From the NCBI RefSeq assembly GCF_000244975.1, contig NZ_CM001440.1:1663538-1727537 (forward strand): a stretch of DNA of 64,000 bases, written 5' to 3'. This document shows positions 45,401-54,500 of this stretch, piece after piece. The notes under the pieces were generated by a model. That model was not told the DNA's origin, searched no databases, and worked only from the letters and a program-made list of their open reading frames with translations. The first letter of the stretch is position 1. Every line of letters starts with the position of its first letter. The position numbers were made by a program, and so were the translations under genes. The DNA is from Saccharomonospora cyanea NA-134 (GTDB taxonomy: Bacteria; Actinomycetota; Actinomycetes; Mycobacteriales; Pseudonocardiaceae).

Positions 45401-48400
45401 CTTCGGGCGGCGCTGTACCAGGCGGTGGTCGACGCGGGCGAGGACGGCATCCGGCACGAGGAACTGGCCTCCCGTGTCACCGACGCTCTCGGGCTGAAGC
45501 CCACTGACTACGCGGGTGCCTCCGACCTGCCGCCGTCGCTGGCTCGCAACGCGGCCAAGACGTTGCGCGACGTGATCGCGTTCCGGCTGTATCTCGACCT
45601 GCAACGCGGTTGGCGGGTCACCATGCCCAACCTGGAGCAGACCGGCCTGCTGCGGATCGACTACGAGGACCTGGACTGGCTGGCCGCGCACGAGGACCGC
45701 TGGACGAAGACGCAGCCGGAGTTGCGGGACGCCGAGCCCGGTCTGCGGATCGACATGATGCGGGTGCTGCTGGACGAGATGCGCCGAGCACTCGCCGTGG
45801 ACGTGCAGTACTTCCGTGACGAGTTCGACAGCCTCCAGCGCGCGAGCGAGGAAAGGCTTGTCGAGCCGTGGGTGCTGTCCACGAACGATAAGCCGAACGT
45901 CGGCACGGCTTATCCACGCGGCTCCAAGCCGGGGATGGACCGCTCGGGGCTGTTCCTGTCCGGGCGCGGCAAGTTCGGCAAGTACCTGCGCAGGGTCCAC
46001 TTCTCGAAGCTGTCGGCCGACGACGCCCAGCAGGTGATCGCCGATCTGCTTGAGGTGCTGGCCGAAGCGCAACTGGTGCACCGGGTCGAGACGACGCCGC
46101 AGCGCGGAGGCCGATTCCGGCGGTCGGCGGGGCCGCCCATGACGGGCTACCGCATTGCGGCCCGGGCTCTGATCTGGCGGGCGGGCACGGGTGAGCGGGG
46201 CACCCACGACCCGCTGACCCGCACCTACGCCAGTGGGGAGGGGCCTCGGGTCAACCGGTTCTTCCGGGAGCTCTACCGCAACGCGGCCGGAGTGCTCGGT
46301 GGGCTGGGGGCCAAGGAACACACCGCCCAGGTGGATCCGGCGGAGCGGGAGCGGCGCGAGGAGTTGTTCCGCAACGGCGCGCTGAGCCTGCTCTACTGCT
46401 CGCCGACGATGGAGCTGGGTGTCGACATCTCCGAGCTCAACGCCGTGATGATGCGCAACGTGCCGCCCACGCCCGCGAACTACGCCCAGCGCAGCGGCCG
46501 GGCGGGCCGGTCGGGGCAGCCCGCGCTCGTCACCACGTACTGCGCGACGGGCAACAGCCACGACCAGTACTACTTCCGCCGTTCCGACCGCATGGTCGCG
46601 GGCGCGGTGGCCCCGCCCCGGCTCGACCTCGCCAACGAGGACCTGGTGCGCTCGCACGTCCACGCGATCTGGCTGGCCGAGTCGGGCCTCAAGCTCGGAC
46701 GCTCGATTCCCGACATCATCGACATCGGCCACGCCGAGGAGGCCCGGGAGGCGAAGCCGAAACTGCCCCTGCACGACCACGTCCGTACATCACTGCACGA
46801 CGCCGCCGCGCGCCGCCGTGCCGTTGCCGCCGCGCGCGAGGTGCTCGCCGGGATGGTGGACGAGCTGGCCGACAGCGCGTGGTGGCACGAGTCGTGGATC
46901 GACGACACGGTGCGGGCCGCTGGGGAGCAGTTCGACCGCGCGCTGGACCGTTGGCGGGATCTGTTCCGCGCCGCGCTGGTGGATCAGGCGGAGCAGAACC
47001 GCAGGGTGCTCGACCACACGTTGTCCGAGAACGACCGCAAGGCGGCCGTGCGGCGCCGCAGGGAGGCGGAGACCCAGCTCAACCTGCTGAAGAACGAGAC
47101 CGCGGACGCGAAGTCGGTGCTGTCGGACTTCTACCCGTACCGCTATCTGGCGAGTGAGGGTTTCCTGCCGGGTTACTCGTTCCCCCGGCTGCCGCTGGCC
47201 GCCTACATCCCCACGAGCGGTCGCCGGTTCGACGACGGCGACTACCTGCAGCGGCCCCGTTTCCTCGCGATTCGCGAGTTCGGCCCCGGCGCGCTCATCT
47301 ACCACGAAGGCGCGCGCTACCAGGTGACGCGTATCCAGTTGCCGCCGGACGCCACCGGTGACGTGGTCACCACCACCGCCAAACGGTGTTCTTCCTGCGG
47401 CTACCACCACGAGGAGAGGGACAACGCCGACAGGTGCGAGATGTGTGACGCGCCGCTGCGGGAGACGACCTCGGGGTTGCTGCACCTACACACCGTCTAC
47501 ACCCTGCGCCGGCAGCGGATCTCCTCCGACGAGGAGGAACGCAGGCGGGCCGGGTTCCGGCTGGTCACCTCCTACCGCTTCCACGACCACGGGGCGCGGC
47601 CCGGCCGCCGGGACGCCACCGTGTCCGACGACCGTGGAACGCTCGCCACCCTCACCTACGGCGACTCCGCCACCGTGCGCATCACGAACGTCGGCCGCCT
47701 GCGGGCCGCCGAGAACGAACCGCCGGGGTTCTGGCTCGATCCGGCCGACGGCCGGTGGATGAACGAGCGCGACGCCGCCGAGGCCTCCGGTGACTCCAGC
47801 GAGCTGCCCGTGGTGGACGCCGACGGCAACGAGAAGCGCCGCAAGAAGCGGGTGATCCCATATGTGGAGGACCGCCGCAACATCCTGGTGGTCAAGCTCG
47901 CCGAGGCGCTGCCGGAGGCGACGGCGTTGTCGCTGATGTACGCGCTGGAACGCGGTATCGAGGCGGCGTTCGAGCTGGAGGACGCCGAGCTGACCAGCGA
48001 GCTGCTGCCCCCGGACGAGGGCGACCGCGACCGGATGCTGTTCACCGAGGCCGCCGAGGGCGGTGCCGGGGTGCTGCGGCTGCTGCAGGCGGACCCGACG
48101 GCGCTGCGGCAGGCGGTCAGGGAAGCGCTCGCTATCTGTCACTTCACCGAGGACGGCACCGACCTGGGCGGCCCGCACCCCGACCGGCCGTGCGCCCGTG
48201 GCTGCTACGAGTGCCTGCTCACCTACGGCAACCAGCCCGACCACGGGGCCATCGACCGGCACTCGGTGCGCGACCTGCTCGTCCGGTTCGCCGGGGTCAG
48301 GGTGCTCACCGCCGGGCGGGGCGAGTCGCGCACGGAGCAGTTGGCACGGCTGACCGCGCAGTCGGACACGGGACTGGAGGCCAGGCTCATCACGTTCCTG

Positions 48401-48676
48401 AAGGAACGAGGTCTGCGCCTGCCCGACGAGGCTCAGACCTTCGTCTCCGAAGCACTGGCCCGCCCCGACTACGTCTACCGCCTCCGCGGGGTGAACGTGG
48501 CGGTGTTCGTCGACGGCCCCGTGCACGAGTATCCCGTGGTCGCCGAACGTGACCGCGAGGCGGAGGACCGTCTGCTCGACAAGGGCTGGGACGTGGTCCG
48601 GTTCCCGCACGACGGGGACTGGGAGGCCATCGCTGGCCAGTTCCAGCGCTACTTCGGCCCCGGCGTGGGCGCCTGA
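42437..48676 (+). CDS. Ser/Thr kinase-DEAD helicase-DUF1998-nuclease-like fusion protein
   Basis: A protein of 2,079 residues. Residues about 10-280 are a complete eukaryotic-type kinase (GKGNMGEVHRA, VAVK, VHRDLKPSN, LDFGMG, MAPEQ). From about 335 comes a DEAD/MrfA-type helicase: TTGTGSGKS near 449, FDELHTYRGR near 572, GTSATMSS, and GRAGRSGQ near 1354. Cys pairs CREC, CLHC, then CSSC and CEMC mark zinc clusters. CARGCYECLLTYGN near 1920 is the DUF1998 module. About 1980-2075 resembles Vsr/DUF559 nucleases (PDYVYR, FVDGPVHEY, GWDVVRF). TTG 42437 has AGGAGG five bases before it; TTG 42434 is too close. It is the first gene of the operon and is followed by the SNF2 and methyltransferase genes. 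I infer an antiphage role. Confidence 0.88.
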   Translation: MSTRPEIVADRFRLLGPIGKGNMGEVHRAEDQAAGDADDRVVAVKLVLRTRSGSHIDSLAGTKAGERFQREVRIMRRLDHPNLPRLVDGGVDAEGLPYLAMEFLDGRTLRDLVSERAQSPVSWVVALGAQIADGLAAAHAENVVHRDLKPSNVMVVRGGVVKVLDFGMGRMADDTDAARLTSTGVTVGTARYMAPEQFRASAVGPAADLYALGCVLFELLTGVPPFHSESAHELGHKHLTEAPPPLLPLRPDVPVEVARLIDSLLAKDPADRPVDAGAVRDALVARSADADEETVPGWEAFNPVTRLTELRSAGTPVTNPAAEAKPAPGAGMDVFGVHRRLIDDYRAFTEGGTVIRDQRIAAFVRDDLDAKSQWPDPWLSLNPFFASGGTVLELARDGVLHDECTRIFQTGKTEGGTVCNGRPLAFHLHQREAIDVARTGESYVLTTGTGSGKSLSYLVPIVDTVLRAREQEGPSAPKRVRAIIVYPMNALANSQLKELDKFLLDGYGPGRQPVTYARYTGQEGEERRREIQNNPPDILLTNYVMLELMLTRPDDRRSLIRMATGLEFLVFDELHTYRGRQGADVALLIRRVREACRAESLQCVGTSATMSSEGTEEDRRAVVARVASTLFGTTVRPEHVIGETLVRATGEAPATVPAERLRALDSPRAYAELVTDPLARWIETRFGLATEEGTGRLVRQRPAKIEDAAAELAADSGVPEDVCAEAIRRTLEAGSQARHPVTDRPLFAFRLHQFLSKGDTVYVTLEDKETRYLTRDYQRVQPGSDGKILLPLAFCRECGQEYLTVWRRSGPEGTVYEPRRDTTATGGREGDGYLYIDPDRPWPTTTEEAIADRRLPESWLDIDDHGYETVRDSYRKRLPQAVTVDAYGNEGKGDLSAAFIPAPFGFCLHCAVSYEQVRGKDFAKLATLDQEGRSSATSLVSASIVRSLKQAPEGALDEKARKLLTFVDNRQDASLQAGHFNDFVQITQLRAALYQAVVDAGEDGIRHEELASRVTDALGLKPTDYAGASDLPPSLARNAAKTLRDVIAFRLYLDLQRGWRVTMPNLEQTGLLRIDYEDLDWLAAHEDRWTKTQPELRDAEPGLRIDMMRVLLDEMRRALAVDVQYFRDEFDSLQRASEERLVEPWVLSTNDKPNVGTAYPRGSKPGMDRSGLFLSGRGKFGKYLRRVHFSKLSADDAQQVIADLLEVLAEAQLVHRVETTPQRGGRFRRSAGPPMTGYRIAARALIWRAGTGERGTHDPLTRTYASGEGPRVNRFFRELYRNAAGVLGGLGAKEHTAQVDPAERERREELFRNGALSLLYCSPTMELGVDISELNAVMMRNVPPTPANYAQRSGRAGRSGQPALVTTYCATGNSHDQYYFRRSDRMVAGAVAPPRLDLANEDLVRSHVHAIWLAESGLKLGRSIPDIIDIGHAEEAREAKPKLPLHDHVRTSLHDAAARRRAVAAAREVLAGMVDELADSAWWHESWIDDTVRAAGEQFDRALDRWRDLFRAALVDQAEQNRRVLDHTLSENDRKAAVRRRREAETQLNLLKNETADAKSVLSDFYPYRYLASEGFLPGYSFPRLPLAAYIPTSGRRFDDGDYLQRPRFLAIREFGPGALIYHEGARYQVTRIQLPPDATGDVVTTTAKRCSSCGYHHEERDNADRCEMCDAPLRETTSGLLHLHTVYTLRRQRISSDEEERRRAGFRLVTSYRFHDHGARPGRRDATVSDDRGTLATLTYGDSATVRITNVGRLRAAENEPPGFWLDPADGRWMNERDAAEASGDSSELPVVDADGNEKRRKKRVIPYVEDRRNILVVKLAEALPEATALSLMYALERGIEAAFELEDAELTSELLPPDEGDRDRMLFTEAAEGGAGVLRLLQADPTALRQAVREALAICHFTEDGTDLGGPHPDRPCARGCYECLLTYGNQPDHGAIDRHSVRDLLVRFAGVRVLTAGRGESRTEQLARLTAQSDTGLEARLITFLKERGLRLPDEAQTFVSEALARPDYVYRLRGVNVAVFVDGPVHEYPVVAERDREAEDRLLDKGWDVVRFPHDGDWEAIAGQFQRYFGPGVGA

Positions 48677-48697
48677 CGAGGGAGAGAAACACAGCAC

Positions 48698-51598
48698 ATG
48701 AGCACCACCTTCACCGCAGGATCCTTGGTGTCCGCACGCGGGCGCGAGTGGGTCGTCCTGCCGGACAGCGCCGACGACATGCTGGTCCTGCGCCCGCTGG
48801 GCGGTGGCGACGACGACGTCGCGGCCGTGTTCCCCGCGTTCGAGGAGGTCCGCCACGCCGAGTTCACCCCGCCGTCGCCGGACGATCTCGGTGACGCACT
48901 CGCGGCGGGCTTGTTGCGTTCGGCGTTGCGGATCGGGTTCCGCTCCGGGGCGGGGCCGTTCCGGTCGCTGGCGGGTATCGCCGTGGAGCCCCGCGCCTAC
49001 CAGCTCGTGCCGCTGCTGATGGCGTTGCGGCAGCGGGTGGTGCGCATGCTGATCTCCGACGACGTCGGTATCGGCAAGACCGTCGAGGCGGGCCTGATCG
49101 CCAGTGAGCTGCTGGCGCAGGGCAGCGCGCGCGGGCTGGCGGTGCTGTGCTCGCCCGCGCTGGCCGAGCAGTGGCAGGACGAGCTGCGCACGAAGTTCGG
49201 CATCGACGCCGAACTGGTACTGGCCTCCACAGTGTCCAAACTGGAGCGCAATCTCGAACTGGGGCAGTCGCTGTTCGACCGCCATCCGCACGTGGTGGTG
49301 TCCACGGACTTCATCAAGTCCACGCGGCACCGTGACGACTTCGTCAAGCACTGCCCGGACCTGGTGATCGTCGACGAGGCTCACACCTGTGTCGCCGCGG
49401 ACGAGAGGGCTTCCACGGCCAGTCAGCTCCGGCACGAGCTGTTGGAGAAGATCGCCGCCGACGCCGAGCGGCACTTGCTGCTGGTCACCGCCACGCCCCA
49501 CAGCGGCAAGGAGAGCGCCTTCCGCGCGTTGCTGGGCCTGGTGCGGCCCGAACTGGCCACAGTGGACCTGGACACCGAGGCGGGCCGCCGGATGCTCGCC
49601 GCGCACTTCGTGCACCGCAGGCGGGCCGACGTGCGGCAGTTCCTCACCAGGGAGAAGGACGGGCTGGCCGACGACAGCCTGCGCGAGGACACCGCGTTCC
49701 CTTCCGACCGCCACTTCAAGGACGAGACCTACAAGCTCACCCCCGCCTACCGCGCCCTGCTGGACGACGCCATCGCCTATGCGAGCGAGCGCGTGACCGC
49801 GGCGGGCGAGGAGGGCAAGCGGGAGGCACGCATCGCCTGGTGGTCGGCGATCGCGCTGCTGCGCTCGCTGGTGTCGTCACCGAGGGCGGCCGCGCAGACC
49901 CTGCGCACCCGCTCGGCGGCGGCGCTGGCCGCCACGGCCGAGGAGGCCGACCGGCTCGCCGCCCCGCTGACCAGGGACTCGGCTGACAGTGACGCTCTGG
50001 AGGGGTTGGACGTCGTCCCCGGCGCGGAGACCGAGCAGGCGGGCGCACGGCTGGCGGAGCTGGCTGACCGGGCGGCCGGGTTGGAGGGCCCCGAGCAGGA
50101 CCGCAAGCTCGCCGCCCTGGTCAAGCACGTCAAGGCGCTGCTTGCCGACGGCTATCACCCGATCGTCTTCTGCCGCTACATCCCCACGGCCGAATACGTC
50201 GCCGAGCACCTGGACGACAAGCTCGGCAAGCGCACCCTGGTGCGCGCGGTCACCGGCACCCTGTCGCCGCAGCAGCGGCTGCAACGCATCGAGGAACTGG
50301 CCGCCGAGGCGGGGGAGGATCCCGCCGCCCGGAGGGTGCTCGTCGCCACGGACTGCCTGTCGGAGGGCGTGAACCTCCAGCACCACTTCGACGCCGTCGT
50401 GCACTACGACCTGGCCTGGAACCCCACGCGACACGACCAGCGGGAGGGCCGCGTCGACCGTTACGGCCAGAAGCGGGACACCGTCAGGGTGATCACGCTT
50501 TACGGCAGCGACAACGGTATCGACGGCAAGGTGCTCGAAGTCCTGATCAAGAAGCACCGGCAGATCCAGAAGGACCTGGGCATCTCCGTGTCGGTCCCGG
50601 ACGCCGCCTCCGCGGGGGTGACCGACGCGATCGTGGAGTGGCTGTTGATGCGCAAGCAACAGCCGGAGCAGGCGGGCTTGTTCGAGGCGGAGGCGTTGCA
50701 GAGCAAGGCGGCGGAGTTGGAGGCCGACTGGAAGTCGGCCGCCGAGCGCGAGAAGACGTCGCGTTCGCGGTTCGCCCAGCGCGCCATCCACCCGGAGGAG
50801 GTGGCCCGCGAGGTCGCCGCGGTGCGCGACGTGCTGGGCCGCGCGGCCGAGGTGCGTGGTTTCGTCCGGCACGCGCTGTCGGCGCTGGAGGCCGTGCTGC
50901 GCGACGACGGTGCGGGCGGGTTCACCGCGGACCTCAGCGGCACGCCGGCCGGGTTGCGCGACGCGCTCGCCCCGCTGCTGGGCGGTGACGTGGTGGAGAC
51001 GGGCAAACCGGTGCCGTTCCGGGACACGGCGGCGGTGGCGCGGGGTGAGGCCGCCCTGGTGCGCACCGATCCCGTGGTCGGCGCCGTCGCGGGATACGTG
51101 CTCAACGCCGCGCTCGACGAGAAGGCGAGCGGCCCCCGCCCCGCCCGCCGCTGCGGCGTGATCCGCACGAGGGCCGTGGACACCCGCACGACGCTGCTGC
51201 TGGTGCGTTACCGCTTCCATCTCACGTTGCCGTCGCGGACGGGCGAGCGGCAGCTCGTGGCCGAGGACGCCCGCCTGCTCGCCTTCCAGGGTTCGCCGTC
51301 GAACGCGACGTGGCTGGCGGGCGACGACGCCGTGGCGCTGCTGGAGGCCTCCGCCGACGAGAACACCGATCCGGCTTTCGCGGAGCGCACCATGCAACGT
51401 GTGCTCGACGACCTGGACGCCACCACCGCGCACCTTTCCGGCTACGGCGACGAGCTGGCCGCGGAGCTGCTGGCCTCGCATCGCCGCGTGCGCAGTGCCT
51501 CCGGCGAGATCGTGCGTGGCGTGAGCGTCACCGCCCAGAAACCCGCCGATGTCCTCGGCGCCTACGTCTACCTGCCCGCTTCGGGAGTGAACGCCTGA
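48698..51598 (+). CDS. RapA/HepA-type SNF2 helicase (DrmD-like)
   Basis: A protein of 966 residues. Residues about 100-290 form helicase lobe 1 with DDVGIGKTVEAGLIASELL (Walker A), VIVDEAHTC (DEAH) and TATPHSG. Lobe 2 follows at about 470-610 with VLVATDCLSEGVNLQ and EGRVDRYGQKR. The C-terminal 350 residues are helical and unassigned. Class 1 DISARM uses such a protein (DrmD) with an adenine methylase. It begins 21 bp after the kinase-helicase gene, behind GAGGGAGAG, and its TGA overlaps the methyltransferase ATG (TGATG). Probably moves along DNA or unwinds it during defence. Confidence 0.88.
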   Translation: MSTTFTAGSLVSARGREWVVLPDSADDMLVLRPLGGGDDDVAAVFPAFEEVRHAEFTPPSPDDLGDALAAGLLRSALRIGFRSGAGPFRSLAGIAVEPRAYQLVPLLMALRQRVVRMLISDDVGIGKTVEAGLIASELLAQGSARGLAVLCSPALAEQWQDELRTKFGIDAELVLASTVSKLERNLELGQSLFDRHPHVVVSTDFIKSTRHRDDFVKHCPDLVIVDEAHTCVAADERASTASQLRHELLEKIAADAERHLLLVTATPHSGKESAFRALLGLVRPELATVDLDTEAGRRMLAAHFVHRRRADVRQFLTREKDGLADDSLREDTAFPSDRHFKDETYKLTPAYRALLDDAIAYASERVTAAGEEGKREARIAWWSAIALLRSLVSSPRAAAQTLRTRSAAALAATAEEADRLAAPLTRDSADSDALEGLDVVPGAETEQAGARLAELADRAAGLEGPEQDRKLAALVKHVKALLADGYHPIVFCRYIPTAEYVAEHLDDKLGKRTLVRAVTGTLSPQQRLQRIEELAAEAGEDPAARRVLVATDCLSEGVNLQHHFDAVVHYDLAWNPTRHDQREGRVDRYGQKRDTVRVITLYGSDNGIDGKVLEVLIKKHRQIQKDLGISVSVPDAASAGVTDAIVEWLLMRKQQPEQAGLFEAEALQSKAAELEADWKSAAEREKTSRSRFAQRAIHPEEVAREVAAVRDVLGRAAEVRGFVRHALSALEAVLRDDGAGGFTADLSGTPAGLRDALAPLLGGDVVETGKPVPFRDTAAVARGEAALVRTDPVVGAVAGYVLNAALDEKASGPRPARRCGVIRTRAVDTRTTLLLVRYRFHLTLPSRTGERQLVAEDARLLAFQGSPSNATWLAGDDAVALLEASADENTDPAFAERTMQRVLDDLDATTAHLSGYGDELAAELLASHRRVRSASGEIVRGVSVTAQKPADVLGAYVYLPASGVNA

Positions 51599-54500
51599 TG
51601 TCCGCTGTCACCCGTAACCAGGTTTTCTCCGCCGTCCACACTGTGGGCGGCCTGCTGCCCGCCGACATGCTGGCGCGCATCTCCGAGGGCAAGGACGTCA
51701 GCGGCAGCCTGCCGTCGGACTACCGCGTGGTGGGTTCGCGCTCGGTGAGCGACGAGGCGGAACGTCACTGGGACTACCTGCGCTCGGTGTGGGTGGAGCT
51801 GCGGCGGAAGCTGCCGCGCGCCCCGGAGTCGGAGACCCCGCAGGACGTCACCGGCCTGGCCGGCTCGCAGTGGCTGGCGCCGCTGTTCTCCGAACTCGGC
51901 TTCGGGGAACTCACCTCGCTCGGATCGTCCGGCATCCCCGCCGACGACCACGCCACCACGGGCAAGACCTTCCCCGTCAGCCACCGCTGGAACCACGTGC
52001 CCGTGCACCTGGCGGCGTGGCACCACTCGCTGGACCGCAGACCCGGCGGCGCGGGCACGGTGCCGCCGCAGTCGCTGGTGCAGGAATGCCTCAACCGCAC
52101 GGAGAACCATTTGTGGGGTGTGGTCACCAACGGCCGCCAGTTGCGGTTGTTGCGCGACTCCAGCGCCCTGGCCACCGCCTCCTACGTCGAGTTCGACCTG
52201 GAAGCCATCTTCGACGGCGAGCTGTTCAGCGAGTTCGTGCTGCTGTATCGGCTGCTGCACGTCTCCCGCTTCGCCGTCGCCGACGGCGCGTCCCCGGCGA
52301 CGTGCTGGCTGGAACGCTGGCGACTCGACGCCATCACCTCGGGCACGCGGGCGCTGGACCAGCTCCGGGAGAGCGTGCGGCAGGCCATCACCACGCTCGG
52401 CACGGGGTTCCTGCGGCACCCGGACAACACCCGGCTGCGCGAGAACGTCGACGTGCAGGCGCTGCACGCCGCCCTGCTGCGACTGGTGTATCGGCTGCTG
52501 TTCGTGTTCGTCGCCGAGGACCGCAAAGCCCTGCACCCGCAGGACGCGGACGAGATGGCCAAGCAGCGCTACGCGAAGTACTTCTCGACGGCGCGGCTGC
52601 GCGCGCACGCGCGACGCCGCCGGGGCACCGCGCACGACGACCTGTATCGGGCGCTGCGGATCGTGCTGGACGCGCTCGGCGACGAGCACGGCCGCCCCGA
52701 ACTCGCTCTGCCCGGCCTCGGTGGCATCTTCGACGACACCGACGCCGACGCCCCGCTGCGGAGTCTGTCGTTGTCGAACGAGTACCTACTGGCGGCCGTG
52801 CGGCACCTGGCGCAGATCCGCGATGTCGGCTCCCGCCGGGTGCGCCCGGTGGACTACCAGCACCTCGGCGCCGAGGAGCTGGGTTCCATCTACGAGTCGC
52901 TGCTGGAACTCGTGCCGAAGCACAGCGCCATCGACCGCGAGTTCACGCTGGAGGAGCTGGCGGGCAACGACCGCAAGACCACCGGCTCCTACTACACCCC
53001 GGCCCCGCTCATCGAGTGCCTGCTGAACTCCACATTGGACCCGGTGATCGACGACGCGGTGAAGCGCGGCGAGCAGGCGGCCTCGACCGCGGGCCAGGCG
53101 GACGCCACGGAGGCGATCACCCGTGAGCTGCTGTCGCTGACGGTGTGCGACCCGGCTTGCGGCTCCGGGCATTTCCTCGTGGCGGCGGCTCGGCGTATCG
53201 CCAAGCGGGTGGCGGCGGTGCGGGAGCGCAACCCGGAGCCGACGGTGGACGCCGTGCGCCATGCGCTGCACGAGGTGATCGCCCGCTGCATCTACGGCGT
53301 GGACCTCAACCCGATGGCCGTGGAGCTGACGAAGGTGTCGCTGTGGCTGGAGGCGCTGGAACCGGGTAAGCCGCTGAGCTTCCTCGACGCGCACGTCAAG
53401 TGCGGTAACGCCCTGCTCGGCGCGACCCCGAAGCTGCTGCGGAAAGGCATCCCGGACGAGGCGTTCAAGTCGATCGAGGGCGACGACAAGAAGTTCGCCA
53501 GGGCGCTGGAGAAGCAGAACAAGGCTGAACGCGTGGGCCAGCACAGCCTGTTCGATCTGGCGAGCGAGGCGAAGGTGGCGAACACGGCGTTCGCCACGGG
53601 CGTGCGCCGCATCACCGAGGCGCGCGCGGACGTGCTGGCGGACGTGCGCCGCCAGGAGTCGGCCTACCGCGAGTTCGCCGAGTCACCGGAGTACCGGCAG
53701 GCGCTGCACGTGGCCGACGCGTGGTGTGCGGCGTTCCTGTGGCGCAAGACGCCCGACGCGCCGCTCGCGGTCACCGAGGAGGTCTTCCGCAACCTCCAGG
53801 ACCCGGACGCCGACGCGGCCCCGCAGAGCACCCACGACGAGATCACGCACCTGCGCGAGGCGTACAAGTTCTTCCACTGGCACCTGGAGTTCCCGGACGT
53901 GTTCACCGTGCCGGACAACGGCGCGGACGTGGCCGAGGACAGCGGCTGGTCGGGCGGCTTCTCGTGTGTGCTGGGGAACCCGCCGTGGGAGCGCATCAAG
54001 CTTCAGGAACAGGAGTTCTTCGCCCAGCGCGACGAGGAGATCGCCAAAGCGAGAAACGCCGCCGCTCGCAAGAAACTCATCGCCGCGTTGAAGGACGATC
54101 CCGACCGCAGTGCGCTGTATGCGGAGTTCGAGGCGGCCAAGCGCAAGGCCGAGGGCGAAAGTCACTTCCTGCGCCTCGGCGGTCGCTACCCGCTCACGGG
54201 CCGGGGTGACATCAACACCTACGCGGTCTTCGCGGAGGCCGACCGTATGCTGACCGGCCCACGAGGTCGGATGGGCGTGATCGTGCCGACCGGTATCGCC
54301 ACCGACGCCACGACGCAGTACTTCTTCAAGGATCTGGTCGAGCACGGTTCGCTGGCGGCGCTCTACGACTTCGAGAACCGTAGCGGTCTCTTCCCCGCCG
54401 TGGACTCGCGCATGAAGTTCTGCATCCTGTCGCTCGCGGGCCGTGCGGTGCGTGAACCCGCCGCACGTTTCGCGTTCTTCCTGCACGACCCGACAGAGCT

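Noticed and set aside
42746-46780. A 1,344-codon minus-strand open frame opposite the kinase-helicase gene
   Set aside because: High GC leaves antisense frames open. The plus strand has intact kinase and helicase motifs over the same region; the minus frame has none.
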